Origin: Sycon ciliatum
Lineage: Eukaryota > Porifera > Calcarea > Leucosolenida > Sycettidae
DNA length: 64,000 nucleotides
Direction: 5' to 3'
Assembly (NCBI RefSeq): GCF_964019385.1
Contig: NC_088643.1
Coordinates: 691,855-755,854, forward strand
Position numbers and translations under genes: made by a program. The stretch's first letter is position 1. Each line of letters opens with the position of its first letter. The notes under the pieces are model-generated. The model was not told the origin of the DNA. It did not search any database and was given only the letters and a program-made list of their open reading frames with translations. Shown here one piece after another: positions 31,441 through 42,427 of the stretch.

Positions 31441-32546
31441 GTGACAGATTCCAGGGCCACGTTGAAGGGCCCTAACCCACCACCCATGGCTGCTTCTGGA
31501 CGTTTTTTAGGTTTGGATCCTGCGCACGGACAGAATTGGCTAGAAAATGTGAACAAATTGTAAATGTTTTTGTTTGGCTCCTGGGTGGCTCGCAAACCGT
31601 AGCACTATGCCGGAATTTTGAGTTTTCCGGCCAGGAAAGCCTGTCAGTGGAGCGCAAGAACTTTTAAATCATGTCCAGAGGGCCAGCATAGTGGCAGAAG
31701 TGTGTGGTGAAAATTTCACTCAAATCCATTGAGAGACACCAAAGTTACGGTCAATTGAATGCCATATGAAATTTAGGACCAAGCTGCTACCTTATAAGGG
31801 GCCCTATCCCACCACCCATGGCTAGGCCTCCGCGGAATATGCCGGCATAATTTCGGGAATTATCGGTGTGATTTTTAAAACGGGAATTATTGGCAATTTT
31901 TGTGGAATAATCGGTAAAATTTGAGCAATGCCCCCCTTTTTTCAATTTTTTTCCATTTATAACACCCTGATTTGTACCAAAAAGCTCATGATCCTGAAGT
32001 TGATCGCCCGGTATTTCAAAAAGAAAGAAAAAAAAAGCTTCCAGCCGAGTTTCACGCGAACCGTGATTTTTTTGCCCGTACAAGTGGCAAAAAACCCGTA
32101 CGCGGTACATTATCTGCAAAAAAAGGGAAGAAAAAAAGAATTATTGTGAGAATTGTTGGTGGAATTACGGGAATAATCGGTCGAAATTTTGAGCAATGCT
32201 CAAAAGAATTATCGGTAAAAATACGAGCATATTCCGCGGAGGCCTACCCATGGCTGCTTCTGGACTTGTTATAGGTTTGGATCCCGCGCACGGACAGAAT
32301 GGGCAGGAAAATGTGAAAAAATTGTAAATGCATTTTTTTGGCTCCTGGGTGGCTCGCACACCGTGGCACTTTGCCGGAATTTTGAGTTTTTCCGGCCTGG
32401 AAAGCCTGTCAGTGAGGCGCAAGAACTTGTAAATCATGTCCAGAGGGCCAGCATTGTGGCAGGAGTGTGTGGTGAAAATTTCACTCAAATCCATTGAGAG
32501 ACACCAAAGTTACGGTCAATTGAATGCCATATGAAATTTAGGACCA
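31441..32546. repeat. Tandem duplication of about 340 bp, split by a MITE
   Basis: The blocks 31,441-31,787 and 31,795-32,546 share cccatggctgcttctggac through gaaatttaggacca. The second unit is interrupted by the hAT-type MITE at 31,823-32,246, so the first unit is its empty site. Confidence 0.85.
31823..32246. mobile_element. hAT-type MITE, 8-bp target duplication CCCATGGC
   Basis: The ends taggcctccgcggaatatgc are exact inverted copies. CCCATGGC lies directly at 31,815-31,822 and 32,247-32,254. Subterminal gaattatcgg motifs repeat. The end sequence has the same TAGG start as the large element at 13,514. Confidence 0.85.
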
Positions 32547-32671
32547 GGCAGGAGGGACCTTTTAAAAGCGATCTTGTTTAGGTTGGCCATACTATGTCCA
32601 TGAATTTTTCCTTTAACTGTATTACTGGGCCCTTGCTTATGCTACTTGTTTTGCTGTTGTGCTTTGTTCAG

Positions 32672-32793
32672 TCGAAATGTCTGCGGAGATTGTGCGGGAT
32701 ACGTTTCTTCCGATTGTGGAACGACTGGTCACTCATACTCCAGATAGCTTACCCTTTCTACAACCCGTCGATCCGATTCTTTTGCACTGCCCT
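32672..32793 (+). CDS. KAT3 B exon: bromodomain, helix Z and start of ZA loop
   Basis: Phase 1 in (t+tc = Phe), phase 0 out at cct|gtaagt. It codes for EMSAEIVRDTFLPIVERL and DSLPFLQPVDPILLHCP, matching CBP ESLPFRQPVDPQLLGIP. Confidence 0.9.
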
Positions 32794-32984
32794 GTAAGTG
32801 AAGGAGTCACAGAACACTGATTTTTTAGCTTTTCACTGTTCGCTGTACGCTGCTTTGCTGATGTCCACTGCCACTGGGTTGGCTTTGTACTGTGTGTAAC
32901 TTGGCGACCAAGGCTGTGGATTAGTTACTGTGTCGCAAAGATTTTCTGCAAGTTCCCTAGTGATGACACACACCGTGTGTTGAG

Positions 32985-33140
32985 TATATTCATGCGTGCA
33001 TTTGTGCTGTGATATCTTGACCCATCAGGACTATCCGCAGAGCGTGTGTGTGTGTTGAGTATATTCATGCATGCGTACGTGTCCTGATGTTTGACGTTTG
33101 TGCTGTGATGTCTTGATCCATCAGGACTATCCGCAGATCG
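32985..33140. repeat. Partial duplication of the acceptor region of the next bromodomain exon
   Basis: gttgagtatattcatgcgtgc...atcaggactatccgcag occurs at about 32,981-33,043 and again at about 33,054-33,138. The first copy carries the acceptor and the first 14 bases of the exon, then diverges into gtgtgtg. It is a potential decoy splice site. Confidence 0.75.
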
Positions 33141-33295
33141 TGAAGGAGCCAATGGATTTGTCAACTCTGAAACAGAAGCTTGTCGACCTAGAATTCACCG
33201 ATCCGTGGGAATTCATTGCGGATGCCTACAAGATTGTGGAGAACGCATGGTTGTATAATAAGAGGACCAGCAAAATTCACAGGCAAGCTACACGA
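33125..33295 (+). CDS. KAT3 B exon: bromodomain, helices A and B
   Basis: DYPQIVKEPMDLSTLKQKL and ENAWLYNKRTSKIHRQATR. The Asn of LYN that contacts acetyl-lysine is present, as is the PMDL motif. Phase 0-0, between catcag and cga|gtgagt. Confidence 0.92.
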
Positions 33296-33769
33296 GTGAG
33301 TTCCGTTGTCCTTTCCTTACCTGGATCTGTGCTGTTAATCTCGTAATATGCTTCAAATACTGACTGCTTAGTACTTCGTACGGTTGTGTTCAGTGGGAAT
33401 TTGACCAAAGTGCATATTCCACGCCCTCAACTTGCACGGTCCTGGCAGTATTGCGGATGTGACTGGACATGTACACATGTACTGGCATTAAGCGTAATTG
33501 TACTTATTATGCTGAAGTTGCCCCGACCCCACCTACTGCAATAAGGATCTTTCTCACCAATAATCGTCATAGTTCGTACGTCATGGTTGGCTGTTTGGTC
33601 GGGATTTTTTTACAAGATCACCACAAGCCATCATGGTGCAAACGCCGGCAAAAACGCACAGAGATGCGCATAGCGATGGCAGCCGAAGCAGTGGAGGCGG
33701 GGCAAGAACAGCTAAACCGACCAGGGGTCTCGGCCTCGGCACTGCTCATGCGCGCCAAACAGAAAAATA

Positions 33770-34814
33770 CTTCCTCCGTTAACAAAAACTTCGTGATGGA
33801 TTTTGATGGATATGAAAACGCTTAGAACAGGTCAAGAACAGTTTGTATCGCCTTACAATTACTGGACGACGGTGATTCAGCCTATGCACAGCGCTTTTGC
33901 AAGAGGAACTGTTGGCAGAATGAGCAGAGAGTTCAGTTGGCGTTGCTTTCGCTCGATTCATTTTTGACCTGCGTCGCTGTCGTCATCTGCTGCACGCGAG
34001 TCGTCATCTGCTGTACGCGAGTCGTCATCTCTCTCCAGTCGTTGTGCAGCTCGTTTCAGCCTTGCCTCGGCTGCTTTGATCACACTCCGCTTGATGTCGC
34101 CGCCGTTCAAGTAAGTTTGCTTTCAAGCTGCGTGATCCGCCGCGATGGCGATTACTCGTTTCCACCAGGGAGTCGTGAAAAATATTTTACAACTCCCTGG
34201 TTTCATCTTCGCTCTCCAGAACTCCGCGAAACGAGGAGTAAAGGCACAGCTAAACTGATTCCAATTTCTCTAATGGATACCAGCACTGAACGGCAGCGGC
34301 TAGCAAGTCCAGTCGACTTTCTTTAGCCACGAGACGCGCATCTGACTGCAGACTTCTGAAAGAATGCATGGTCTTCAGCATTCGAATCTGGGCTTTGCGC
34401 AGGTTGAACAAGAACTAACGTGTTACTTCAGTTCAGAATTGTTTTCATTGAGCTGTGCGATCGGAGCAGCTCCTTGTTCACTCGCTCATTGTGTGGTCTC
34501 GCTGCTCCGTTTTATCGCTCTCTATCACTCTCCAACGTACTCAGTGCCAAAGTGGTAGAGAGGCCAAGCATCGCAATATCCCCTCGGAGAAGTGGCATTT
34601 CAGTTTCGCTCGCCATGACTGTCATCACCTATGTTTCCACAGCGCAACCATCGATTCCGCTCGGCTTGTTGTGAAAGGTCGCTTTCCTTGCATCGTACCT
34701 CTGTCATGGCATGCCAGGGAAGGCCAAGAAAGTGATTGTGACTCATTTCACGGCAGTTTGTGCCCAAATCAGCCCCTCAAAATTCCATCACGAAGTTTTT
34801 GTTAACGGAGGAAG
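33770..34814. mobile_element. Mariner/Stowaway-like element, TA target site
   Basis: The ends cttcctccgttaacaaaaac and the exact complement are inverted over about 30 bp, flanked by TA at 33,768-33,769 and 34,815-34,816. A 21-bp tandem repeat (tcgtcatctgctgcacgcgag) lies inside at 33,978-34,030. No transposase is recognised in the 1-kb body. Confidence 0.8.
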
Positions 34815-34945
34815 TACTAAATAGAAAAAATGAGCAGGAGCACTACAGAGCAAATGTGAAATAAGGGTGGCAGCACGGATAATAAATCATTGTCCATTGG
34901 TTAACCATCTTCCCCTTATTTCTGTCTTTTGTTGTTCCGATGCAG

Positions 34946-35014
34946 CTAACTGATTTCTTTGAAAAGATCATCGATGAGCCCATGCAGAATATTGGATTTT
35001 GTTGTGGCAAGTCG
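34946..35014 (+). CDS. KAT3 B exon: bromodomain helix C
   Basis: LTDFFEKIIDEPMQNIGFCC corresponds to CBP LAEVFEQEIDPVMQSLGYCC. Phase 0-0, acceptor gatgcag, donor tcg|gtgagt. Confidence 0.9.
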
Positions 35015-35135
35015 GTGAGTCCTATTTCACTGTAGCGTGGCTGTGCTATCACATTCTATACTCTAGGTATGCTATAAGGTTGGAACTACGCTGGTATGTG
35101 TGTTTAGTTATGCTATAACTTTGCCTTTTTTTCAG

Positions 35136-35329
35136 ACAACTCATTTTGTCCTTGTTCCTGTTGATCTACAGAGGTTCTACACAGCTCAAGTGCTGTATTG
35201 TGCGTGCAAATCCTGCGCTATTCCTCGAGATGCGGTCTGCTATGTGTACAAGGGCATTGAAGCGACAATTCACTATTGCAAGAAGTGCTTTAGTGAAGTC
35301 AACAAGTCAGTCAATGTGGGATCTGAAGG
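35136..35329 (+). CDS. KAT3 B exon: RING-like domain
   Basis: VLYCACKSCAIPRDAVCY and IHYCKKCFSEVNK follow the CBP RING segment (CTIPRDAAYY, YHFCEKCF). In CBP/p300 this segment packs on the HAT domain and restrains it. Phase 0 in, phase 2 out. Confidence 0.9.
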
Positions 35330-35473
35330 GTACGTATTTGTCTTACTGTTCCTAACTCTCTGCTAACGTAGTGCATACCCTAACTTAATCCACACTAGTT
35401 CAGGATATACATATAGTATATTTTTGATAATAATGTTTTCCTTCCATGTTTGTTTTCTCGCTTCTATTTTCAG

Positions 35474-35608
35474 GGACGTATTGAAAACGAAGTTTCAGGA
35501 GATGAAGAATATGGTCAACGACCCTGAGCCCTTTGTGTTTTGTTCGATTTGCGTGCGGCGTATGCACAAAGTTTGTGTTGGCTTCCATCCCTCCATCTGG
35601 AAAAGAGA
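35474..35608 (+). CDS. KAT3 B exon: RING-PHD junction
   Basis: DPEPFVFCSICVRRMHKVCV matches CBP DPEPFVDCKECGRKMHQICV. Phase 2 in and 2 out (ga|gtaagt). Confidence 0.92.
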
Positions 35609-35757
35609 GTAAGTGGATGCGTTGGTTTGGGATGTGTGAATTGGTTGCCATTGTTGTGTGCTCTGTCCTTATCATAATTGTACATGATGTGTGAGTATGG
35701 GTGGGTATTAACTAAGCTGACTGCACACCTCTCTGCACTTGCCTGTTTGCATTTCAG

Positions 35758-35825
35758 CTATGAGTGCAAGGAGTGCCTGACAAAGAACAACAAGACTGAA
35801 CCTGTCAACAAGTTCACTGCTAAAG
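35758..35825 (+). CDS. KAT3 B exon: end of PHD finger
   Basis: YECKECLTKNNKTEPVNKFT matches CBP FVCDNCLKK...NKFSAK. It ends at aaag|gtaact in phase 1. A small LTR element starts only 8 bases into the intron. Confidence 0.9.
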
Positions 35826-35833
35826 GTAACTAT

Positions 35834-37031
35834 TGTTGTGAAATGATGTGTTGTTTTCCTGTGTGATGGCATTCCCCAAACTGTCTCGTCTAGTCGCGTG
35901 CATGTGTGATATGAGCATGCGCGATGTTGTAGTCGAGAGTCCTTTTGTCAGTCTTCTTGTTCGTCCCTTGGAGTGTTGTCTCCATTTCCGTAATGTCAAT
36001 AATAATTATGTAAACCAAACTAGTCTTGTCCTTTGTGTCCTGCGTCCCGGGGAACGGAATGGCTGAGATTCCGTTACAACGTGGTGCCGAAACCCGGGAC
36101 GCAGAGGATGAGTTAGTTTGTAGTGAGTCTGTTCGTCGTCGTCGTCGTCAACAACGAAGTGACTGTTACTTTCAAGTAAACAGAGCGTGGGAGCGGAGGA
36201 GGTGAAGAGCTGGTGGGAGCGGAAGACGACGCGGAGAGGAGGCAGAGAAGGTGATGGACTAGAACAGTCACTGTGGACTGGAGCCTGAGACGGCAGGAAC
36301 CGCGACGGAGCGTGTGGCCGTGGCTCGCCAGAGGACAGTGGACGAGTCTGGCGTCACCGACTGTGGTGTCGTCCTTGTTGTTCGTCTTGTTGTGTTGCTC
36401 GCTGTGTTGTTCTCTCTCTGTTCAGTTCGTTGCTTGTTGCTGTGTTGTTTCAGTTTGGTTGTTGTCGGTCTGTTGCTCTTCTATTCGTTCTGTTCTCCAT
36501 TGTTTTTGTTGTAGATTTATTTGGTGCGGCTGTGCGCATGTCATTATTTTGTTGGAGCTTGGGCTCCCGTGTTTCGGTTGGCCTTGTGTGGCGTGGCCTG
36601 GTTGTAGAGCGTCGGCTCTAGGTTTTTGTTTGGCCCTGTTTCGTGGCCCGGATATTATTTTAGAGCGTCGGCTCTAGGTTGACGGTTGGTTTTCGTTTTT
36701 CTGCTCTGCTGTGGTTCCTTTTGCTGTTGTGCGTGTGGAACGTGGTGTCGGTTTATTATTTTGTGGAATGTCATCAAGGGGGCAGGTGTTGTGAAATGAT
36801 GTGTTGTTTTCCTGTGTGATAGCATTCCCCAAACTGTCTCGTCTAGTCGCGTGCATGTGTGATATGAGCATGCGCGATGTTGTAGTCGAGAGTCCTTTTG
36901 TCAGTCTTCTTGTTCGTCCTTTGGAGTGTTGTCTCCATTTCCGTAATGTCAATAATACTTATGTAAACCAAACTAGTCTTGTCCTTTGTGTCCTGCGTCC
37001 CGGGGAACGGAATGGCTGAGATTCCGTTACA
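35834..37031 (+). mobile_element. TRIM-type small LTR element, + orientation
   Basis: Two 245-bp LTRs (35,834-36,078 and 36,787-37,031), TG...CA ends, with about three differences between them, enclose 708 bp. TGGTGCCGAAACCCGGGA just after the first LTR is a tRNA primer-binding site, and aagggggcagg before the second is a polypurine tract. Target duplication CTAT (35,830-35,833 and 37,032-37,035). No gag-pol coding; it looks structurally whole as a non-autonomous element and young. Confidence 0.9.
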
Positions 37032-37298
37032 CTATGGTTAGGAGAGGGTTATTAGATCAGAAGGACAAATCGTTTGGAAAGGATATGTCACATCATAAGT
37101 TGGTGCCGCATTCGCCAAATCGATTCACATGGCAGCGCACAATGGATAAGCAAAGCATGAAAAGAGGAGAGAGAGGACGACTGGGTTGGTTATTGGGTTA
37201 TCTGGCATTGGCGAAATCTGGGCATTGATACTGGTCTTATTTTTCACCTGGAGAAAACCTAAATATTTGTTCATGAGTTTTCCTCTTGTTGTTTGTAG

Positions 37299-37452
37299 CA
37301 CTGCCGCGCAATGCTCTAGATACATACCTTGAGGAGAGAATCAACGCTTACCTTGCAACTGCTGATACTAACCGTGAAGCTGGCCACATTCACATCCGCG
37401 TGCTCTCCAGTAGCAAGCAGACAGTGAAGGTCAAGGATGCCACCAAAGAAAA
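37299..37452 (+). CDS. KAT3 B exon: start of HAT domain
   Basis: LDTYLEERINAYLATAD and HIHIRVLSSSKQTVKVK match CBP LGNHLEDRVNKFLRRQN and VFVRVVASSDKTVEVK. Phase 1 in, phase 2 out at aa|gtaagt. Confidence 0.92.
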
Positions 37453-37562
37453 GTAAGTCATGTCTGTTGTTGGTGGCAGTAGCAGCGATGATGCTGATGT
37501 TGTTGTTGTTGTTGTTTTTTTCAATTGTCGTAAGAGCCCTCTTCACTCCGAATGAATCTAGG

Positions 37563-39773
37563 TGTAACGGAAATGCTTCTCCCCCTGGCTCTCGCCACAC
37601 GACAACGCAAACTCTTGATTGTATCTTCAATACTCTTATATTATACCAAGAAATGACGAGGGCGCAGGAGGAGAGAGACAAACTTGGTGAGGACAAAAAG
37701 GACAACGGGAAGACTCCCGGGAAAAGACTCGAAGAAACAACAACGAACAAACAGTAATAAGCCGACGAAAACTCGAGACGACCAATCAGGGATGAATACG
37801 TACAGAACACATGACCAAGACCAAGACAACCAGACCACGGACGAATCACACATGACTCTCATTCCCAGACCAAACTAGCACTGCGCATGTACAGCATTCA
37901 CTTGACAGTCACTCTCACACAGACGGAAGCACATCCTCACACTCTGACAACGCGTACTCTTGCATGCACCACATACCATAAACGTCACACATCACACCAT
38001 ACTCGCGCGTACACCTAGACCATATATGACATCAGACAATGGACTCCACAAGACAAGAACCAAATACAACGACATCCGTAAATCAATACGAGACGAAATC
38101 CGTAACACAGCAATCCCCTCCGGCGAGAGTCGACCTCGACTCTCAGAAGTAGAAAAATGGAGTAGGAGACAAAAGGGGTGAGAAGACACAATAACAGGAG
38201 AAGAAGACAGGACAACGGCAAGTGGCTGGCTGCAGACGTGGAGATGGGAAAACCTTGGGTGTGGTTCCACGAGGTGGTGCGTCGTACGACTTGCCCATTC
38301 GGATGTGGAAGATGTGTATAACATGTACAAATGGAGCAACAGAACACAGCAGGCATGTAGGAGTAAGCAATCAGTGAGGACAAACAAAACCTCGGCGCGG
38401 AGCCGGCATCAACATATTTTATTATTTATTTTTATTTTATTTTATTTTTATTTTACAAACCCTCGGCTCGGAGCCGGCATAAGTGTCCCACACTTTTCCG
38501 ATGTCGGACCATCGTGTCGTCCCACGACCCCGTATGATCCTCTTGTCGTCCCACGACCCATAATAATTTTATTTTACAATTCCCTGACAAACTCAATAGA
38601 CACAGGAGCCCCCCAGCTCACGAAGCGAACCGTGGCTCACCATGATCGGACATCCGCAGGGCAAAACTGGGCAGACCCGCAGGTCGACACAAAACAAGAT
38701 AAACAAAAGACGCTCACTGAAAGACCAAACCGAACTAAGCTGACAAACCAAACAGGTACACGACTACACTGAAAGGCTAATCAAGAAACTGCACAAACCC
38801 CAGCAAATATACGTACACTGACTGCCAAAACCCCAAACAGAAAGACACAAGAGAGACACAAGAACCGGATCGCGAAAAGATAACAAGCACCAAAAACAAA
38901 ACCCACGACGCAGATTGTGAAAATACTACATTGCCCCGACAAACAGAACGACGGGGAAAGCACCCGGGCCCTGGGTGTATCCGTGCAGTAATGCTGACGA
39001 CAACAAAATAGGCAGGCAAGTGAATAAACTACAGCGAAAGCCATAACTGGGATTGACTCACCGGGTAGTTGTGCGCCTGACGAACGACCAGTTCCGCTTG
39101 CCGAAATAAAAATAATAAAGTCGCCACACGTCGACAAAACTGAAAGGAGAAACGAAAGGACCACGGCGAGCATAAACTACTTGTGGAGAAGTAGAATCAG
39201 GTTCGAGCCGGTCACCACGTTGGGCGCCACTGTAACGGAAATGCTTCTCCCCCTGGCCCTCGCCACACAACAACGCAAACTCTTGATTGTATCTTCAATA
39301 CTCTTATATTATACCAAGAAATGACGAGGGCGCAGGAGGAGAGAGACAAACTTGGTGAGGACAAAAAGGACAACGGGAAGACTCCCGGGAGAAGACTCGA
39401 AGAAACAACAACGAACAAACAGTAATAAGCCGACGAAACTCAGACGACCAATCAGGGACGAATACGTACAGAACACATGACCAAGACCAAGACAACCAGA
39501 CCACGGACGAATCACACATGACTCGCATTCCCAGACCAAACTAGCACTGCGCATGTACAGCATTCACTTGACAGTCACTCTCACACAGACGGAAGCACAT
39601 CCTCACACTCTGACAACGCGTACTCTTGCATGCACCACATACCATAAACGTCACACATCACACCATACTCGCGCGTACACCTAGACCATATATGACATCA
39701 GACACTGGACTCCACAAGACAAGAACCAAATACAACGACATGCGTATATCAATACGAGACGAAATCCGTAACA
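37563..39773 (-). mobile_element. Non-autonomous LTR element (LARD/TRIM-like), minus orientation
   Basis: Two LTRs of 545 and 543 bp (37,563-38,107 and 39,231-39,773), about ten differences apart, enclose 1.12 kb. On the minus strand the LTRs run TGTTACGG to CCGTTACA. TGGCGCCCAACGTGG next to the 39,231 LTR is a primer-binding site. Target duplication TAGG (37,559-37,562 and 39,774-39,777). No recognisable gag-pol; it looks whole as a non-autonomous copy. It lies in an intron of the HAT domain. Confidence 0.88.
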
Positions 39774-40041
39774 TAGGGTATGGTTGTGGGATTTTGTTTG
39801 TTCAATTTGCTGTATATGGCATTCTACCAAGAGTACTCTTGATTCTACTTGTTAAGGTTCTGTTCCGCCATAAGGTTTGATCAGCAAATAGTGCACCAAA
39901 GAATGTGCGAGCCATAGTACACCTAGTGCATTCTCAGGCAAGAAAAAAAGATCTAAGGGTAGTTCAAGAAAACGGGCAGGAACCTCTGGTATGTTTTTCG
40001 GTGTTTTCCTTCTGGCTAGTAGGAATATACTGGGTACCTGT

Positions 40042-40725
40042 TGTAACGGAATCACAGCCATTCCGTTCCCCGGGACGCAGGACACAAAGGACAAGACTGG
40101 TTTGTTACATTATTTATATTTGGACATTACGGAAAGGTAGACTACACTCAAAGGGACGAACAAGAAGACTGACAAAAGGCCTCTCGACTACAAAATCGCG
40201 CATGCTCATATCACACATGCACGCGACTAGACGAGACAGTTTGGGGAATGCCATCACACAGGAAAACAACACATCATTTTACAACACCTGCCCCCTTGAT
40301 GACATTCCACGAAATAATAAACCGACACCACGTTCCACATGCACAACAGCAAAAGGAACCACAGCAAAACAGAAAAACCAAAACCAACCAACAGCTTACA
40401 TTGTAGCACAACAAAACTGGGCCACGACACAGGGCCAAACCAAGACACAAGAGCCGACGCTCTAAACTCAGGCACACAAGGATAACCGAAACACGAGAGC
40501 CAAAGCTCCAACAAAAATAATAACAAAGGACAAGACTAGTTTGGTTTACATAATTATTATTGACAATACGGCAATGGAGACAACACTCAAAGGGACGAAC
40601 AAGAAGACTGACAAAAGGACTCTCGACTACAAAATCGCGCATGCTCATATCACACATGCACGCGACTAGACGAGACAGTTTGGGGAATGCCATCACACAG
40701 GAAAACAACACATCATTTTACAACA
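40042..40725 (-). mobile_element. Second TRIM copy, minus orientation, internally shortened
   Basis: It is of the same family as the element at 35,834: one LTR at 40,042-40,286, part of the internal region, and part of the other LTR ending at 40,725. Target duplication CTGT (40,038-40,041 and 40,726-40,729), so it was a separate insertion. More diverged than the first copy, hence older; incomplete. Confidence 0.85.
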
Positions 40726-40863
40726 CTGTCTATCGCTGTGTACTAGAGTGTTCACAAATCATCAAACATCTCTCATAAAAACCAGCCTTTTTATTATTAT
40801 ACTCAACTCTGTGTGTTTGTGTGTACATGTGCGTGTTCGTGTATGTTTCTTCCATTAACCCAG

Positions 40864-41016
40864 GTTTGATGAGCTAAGTGGCACATCTTTTCCGGAGGAA
40901 TTTCCTTATGTAGCAAAGGCTGTCTTTGCGTTTGAGGAAATTGATGGCGAGGAGATGTGCTTCTTTGGCATGCACGTGCAGGAGTTTGATTCCGACTGTC
41001 CCGAGCCTAATAGTCG
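40864..41016 (+). CDS. KAT3 B exon: HAT domain, central
   Basis: FPYVAKAVFAFEEIDGEEMC and FFGMHVQEFDSDCPEPNSR match CBP FPYRTKALFAFEEIDGVDVC and FFGMHVQEYGSDCPPPNTR. Phase 2 in and 2 out. Confidence 0.95.
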
Positions 41017-41052
41017 GTAAGATCTATATCCTATTATCCATCTTGTGTTTCT

Positions 41053-41224
<172 letters not shown>

Positions 41225-41353
41225 ACTTTGACTTTGACTTTGACTTTGTTTAGTTTGCTGTACAAGTGCATGTACTACATGTAACACCGTTGACTGCTGA
41301 GTGAAATCTCTTCAAGACTTGCTCTCTATTCTCTGCGTATTTTTATTTTGTAG

Positions 41354-41633
41354 GCGTGTATACCTTTCGTATCTGGACAGTGTCCATTTCTTCCGACCAA
41401 GGCATTTGCGTACTCAAGTGTATCATGAGCTGCTTGTCGCCTATATGGAGTATGTAGCAAAGCGAGGCTTTGTCACTGCTCACATTTGGGCATGCCCTCC
41501 TGAGGAAGATGACGACTACATTTTCCACTGCCACCCATCTGAGCAGAAGACACCAAAGCCGAAGCGTCTACAAGAGTGGTACAAGACCATGCTGGACGGA
41601 GCAGTTGCTCAAAAGGCTGTTATCGATTATCGG
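41354..41633 (+). CDS. KAT3 B exon: HAT catalytic core
   Basis: RVYLSYLDSVHFFRPRHLRT, GFVTAHIWACPPEEDDDY, IFHCHPSEQKTPKPKRL and QEWYKTMLD match p300 almost residue for residue. The Asp and Arg that bind CoA/lysine (SYLDS, RPRHLRT), the Trp/Cys of IWACPP and the catalytic Tyr of QEWYK are all present. Phase 2 in, phase 0 out at cgg|gtaagt. The protein should be catalytically competent. Confidence 0.97.
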
Positions 41634-41871
41634 GTAAGTACTCTAAATCAACTAATTTTCGCTGATTTCGCCGCTTGGTTCCAACTGGCCAAAGTTGATT
41701 GGAGGCGAAAGTTTATCATCGAGGCAAATTATGCATAATTCAGCCATGGCTGCATGTGTGGGCAACAACTAACGATATTTTTGAAAACTCCAATCGGCCA
41801 AAAGTTTCATTTCGAAATTGGCCAAAGTTTCTCACTGGCTAAAATTTGTTGACAAGCAAGAGGTAACTACG

Positions 41872-41872
41872 T

Positions 41873-41905
<33 letters not shown>

Positions 41906-42160
41906 CTAGTAGTAGTAGTATTCTTTTATTTTCCATCGGAAGCCTCAACAGTGATGAACACAACTCTTAAGAGGGCCGATAACAGAGTAGACGGGTGTGG
42001 GGTGAGAAAATTAATCGATGTTTAAACTAAACTAAACTGATACTTGGAACAATAAAGCAGCAGTAAGCAGTAAACACAGGTATACAATACAAGCGATGCA
42101 GATCAATGAGGCCGTTTTCTGAAAAGAAGATCAAAATACTTCTATCTAGAAAATACTTCT
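41872..42160 (-). mobile_element. LINE 3' UTR fragment with (TAG)n tail
   Basis: A (TAG)n tract (41,872-41,920) is followed by sequence that resembles the 3' region of the LINE at 43,917 (gtaaacacaggtatacaatac; cagatcaatgaggc; gaaaagaagatcaaaat). No coding is left. Confidence 0.65.
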
Positions 42161-42163
42161 TTA

Positions 42164-42423
42164 GGGGCCGTCCAAGGTTACCAATAATATTTTCAAAACG
42201 AAATGTTTTCGTTTGTGGGTGGGTGGGTTTGATGGAGTTTCGTTTTGAAAATAATTATTGAATGCTGATGGAGAATGCCCAGTTACTTCTGGATGTCGAA
42301 AATTGACATCAATATTTTATTGGAATTCGTTTTAACTGCAGAAAAGGTGGGTGGGTGGGTGGGGGCTGAAAAATACTAAAACTTTTCGTTTTGTAAAAAT
42401 AATCGGTAACCCCGGACGGCCCC
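42164..42423. mobile_element. Harbinger-like MITE, TTA target duplication
   Basis: The ends ggggccgtccaaggttacc and ggtaaccccggacggcccc are inverted, with TTA at 42,161-42,163 and 42,424-42,426. Inner parts (cgttttgaaaataattattg) are also palindromic. Its right target site overlaps the TTAA of the next element. Confidence 0.82.
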
Positions 42424-42427
42424 TTAA

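Noticed and set aside
36273-36677. 134-codon frame inside the small LTR element
   Set aside because: Val/Leu/Cys-rich low-complexity frame with no gag, protease or RT signature; taken as chance.
42000-42160. Single LINE interrupted by the piggyBac-like and Harbinger-like elements
   Set aside because: The parts on the two sides (42,060-42,160 and 43,980-44,060) cover the same stretch of the LINE 3' UTR, so they are two copies and not two halves.
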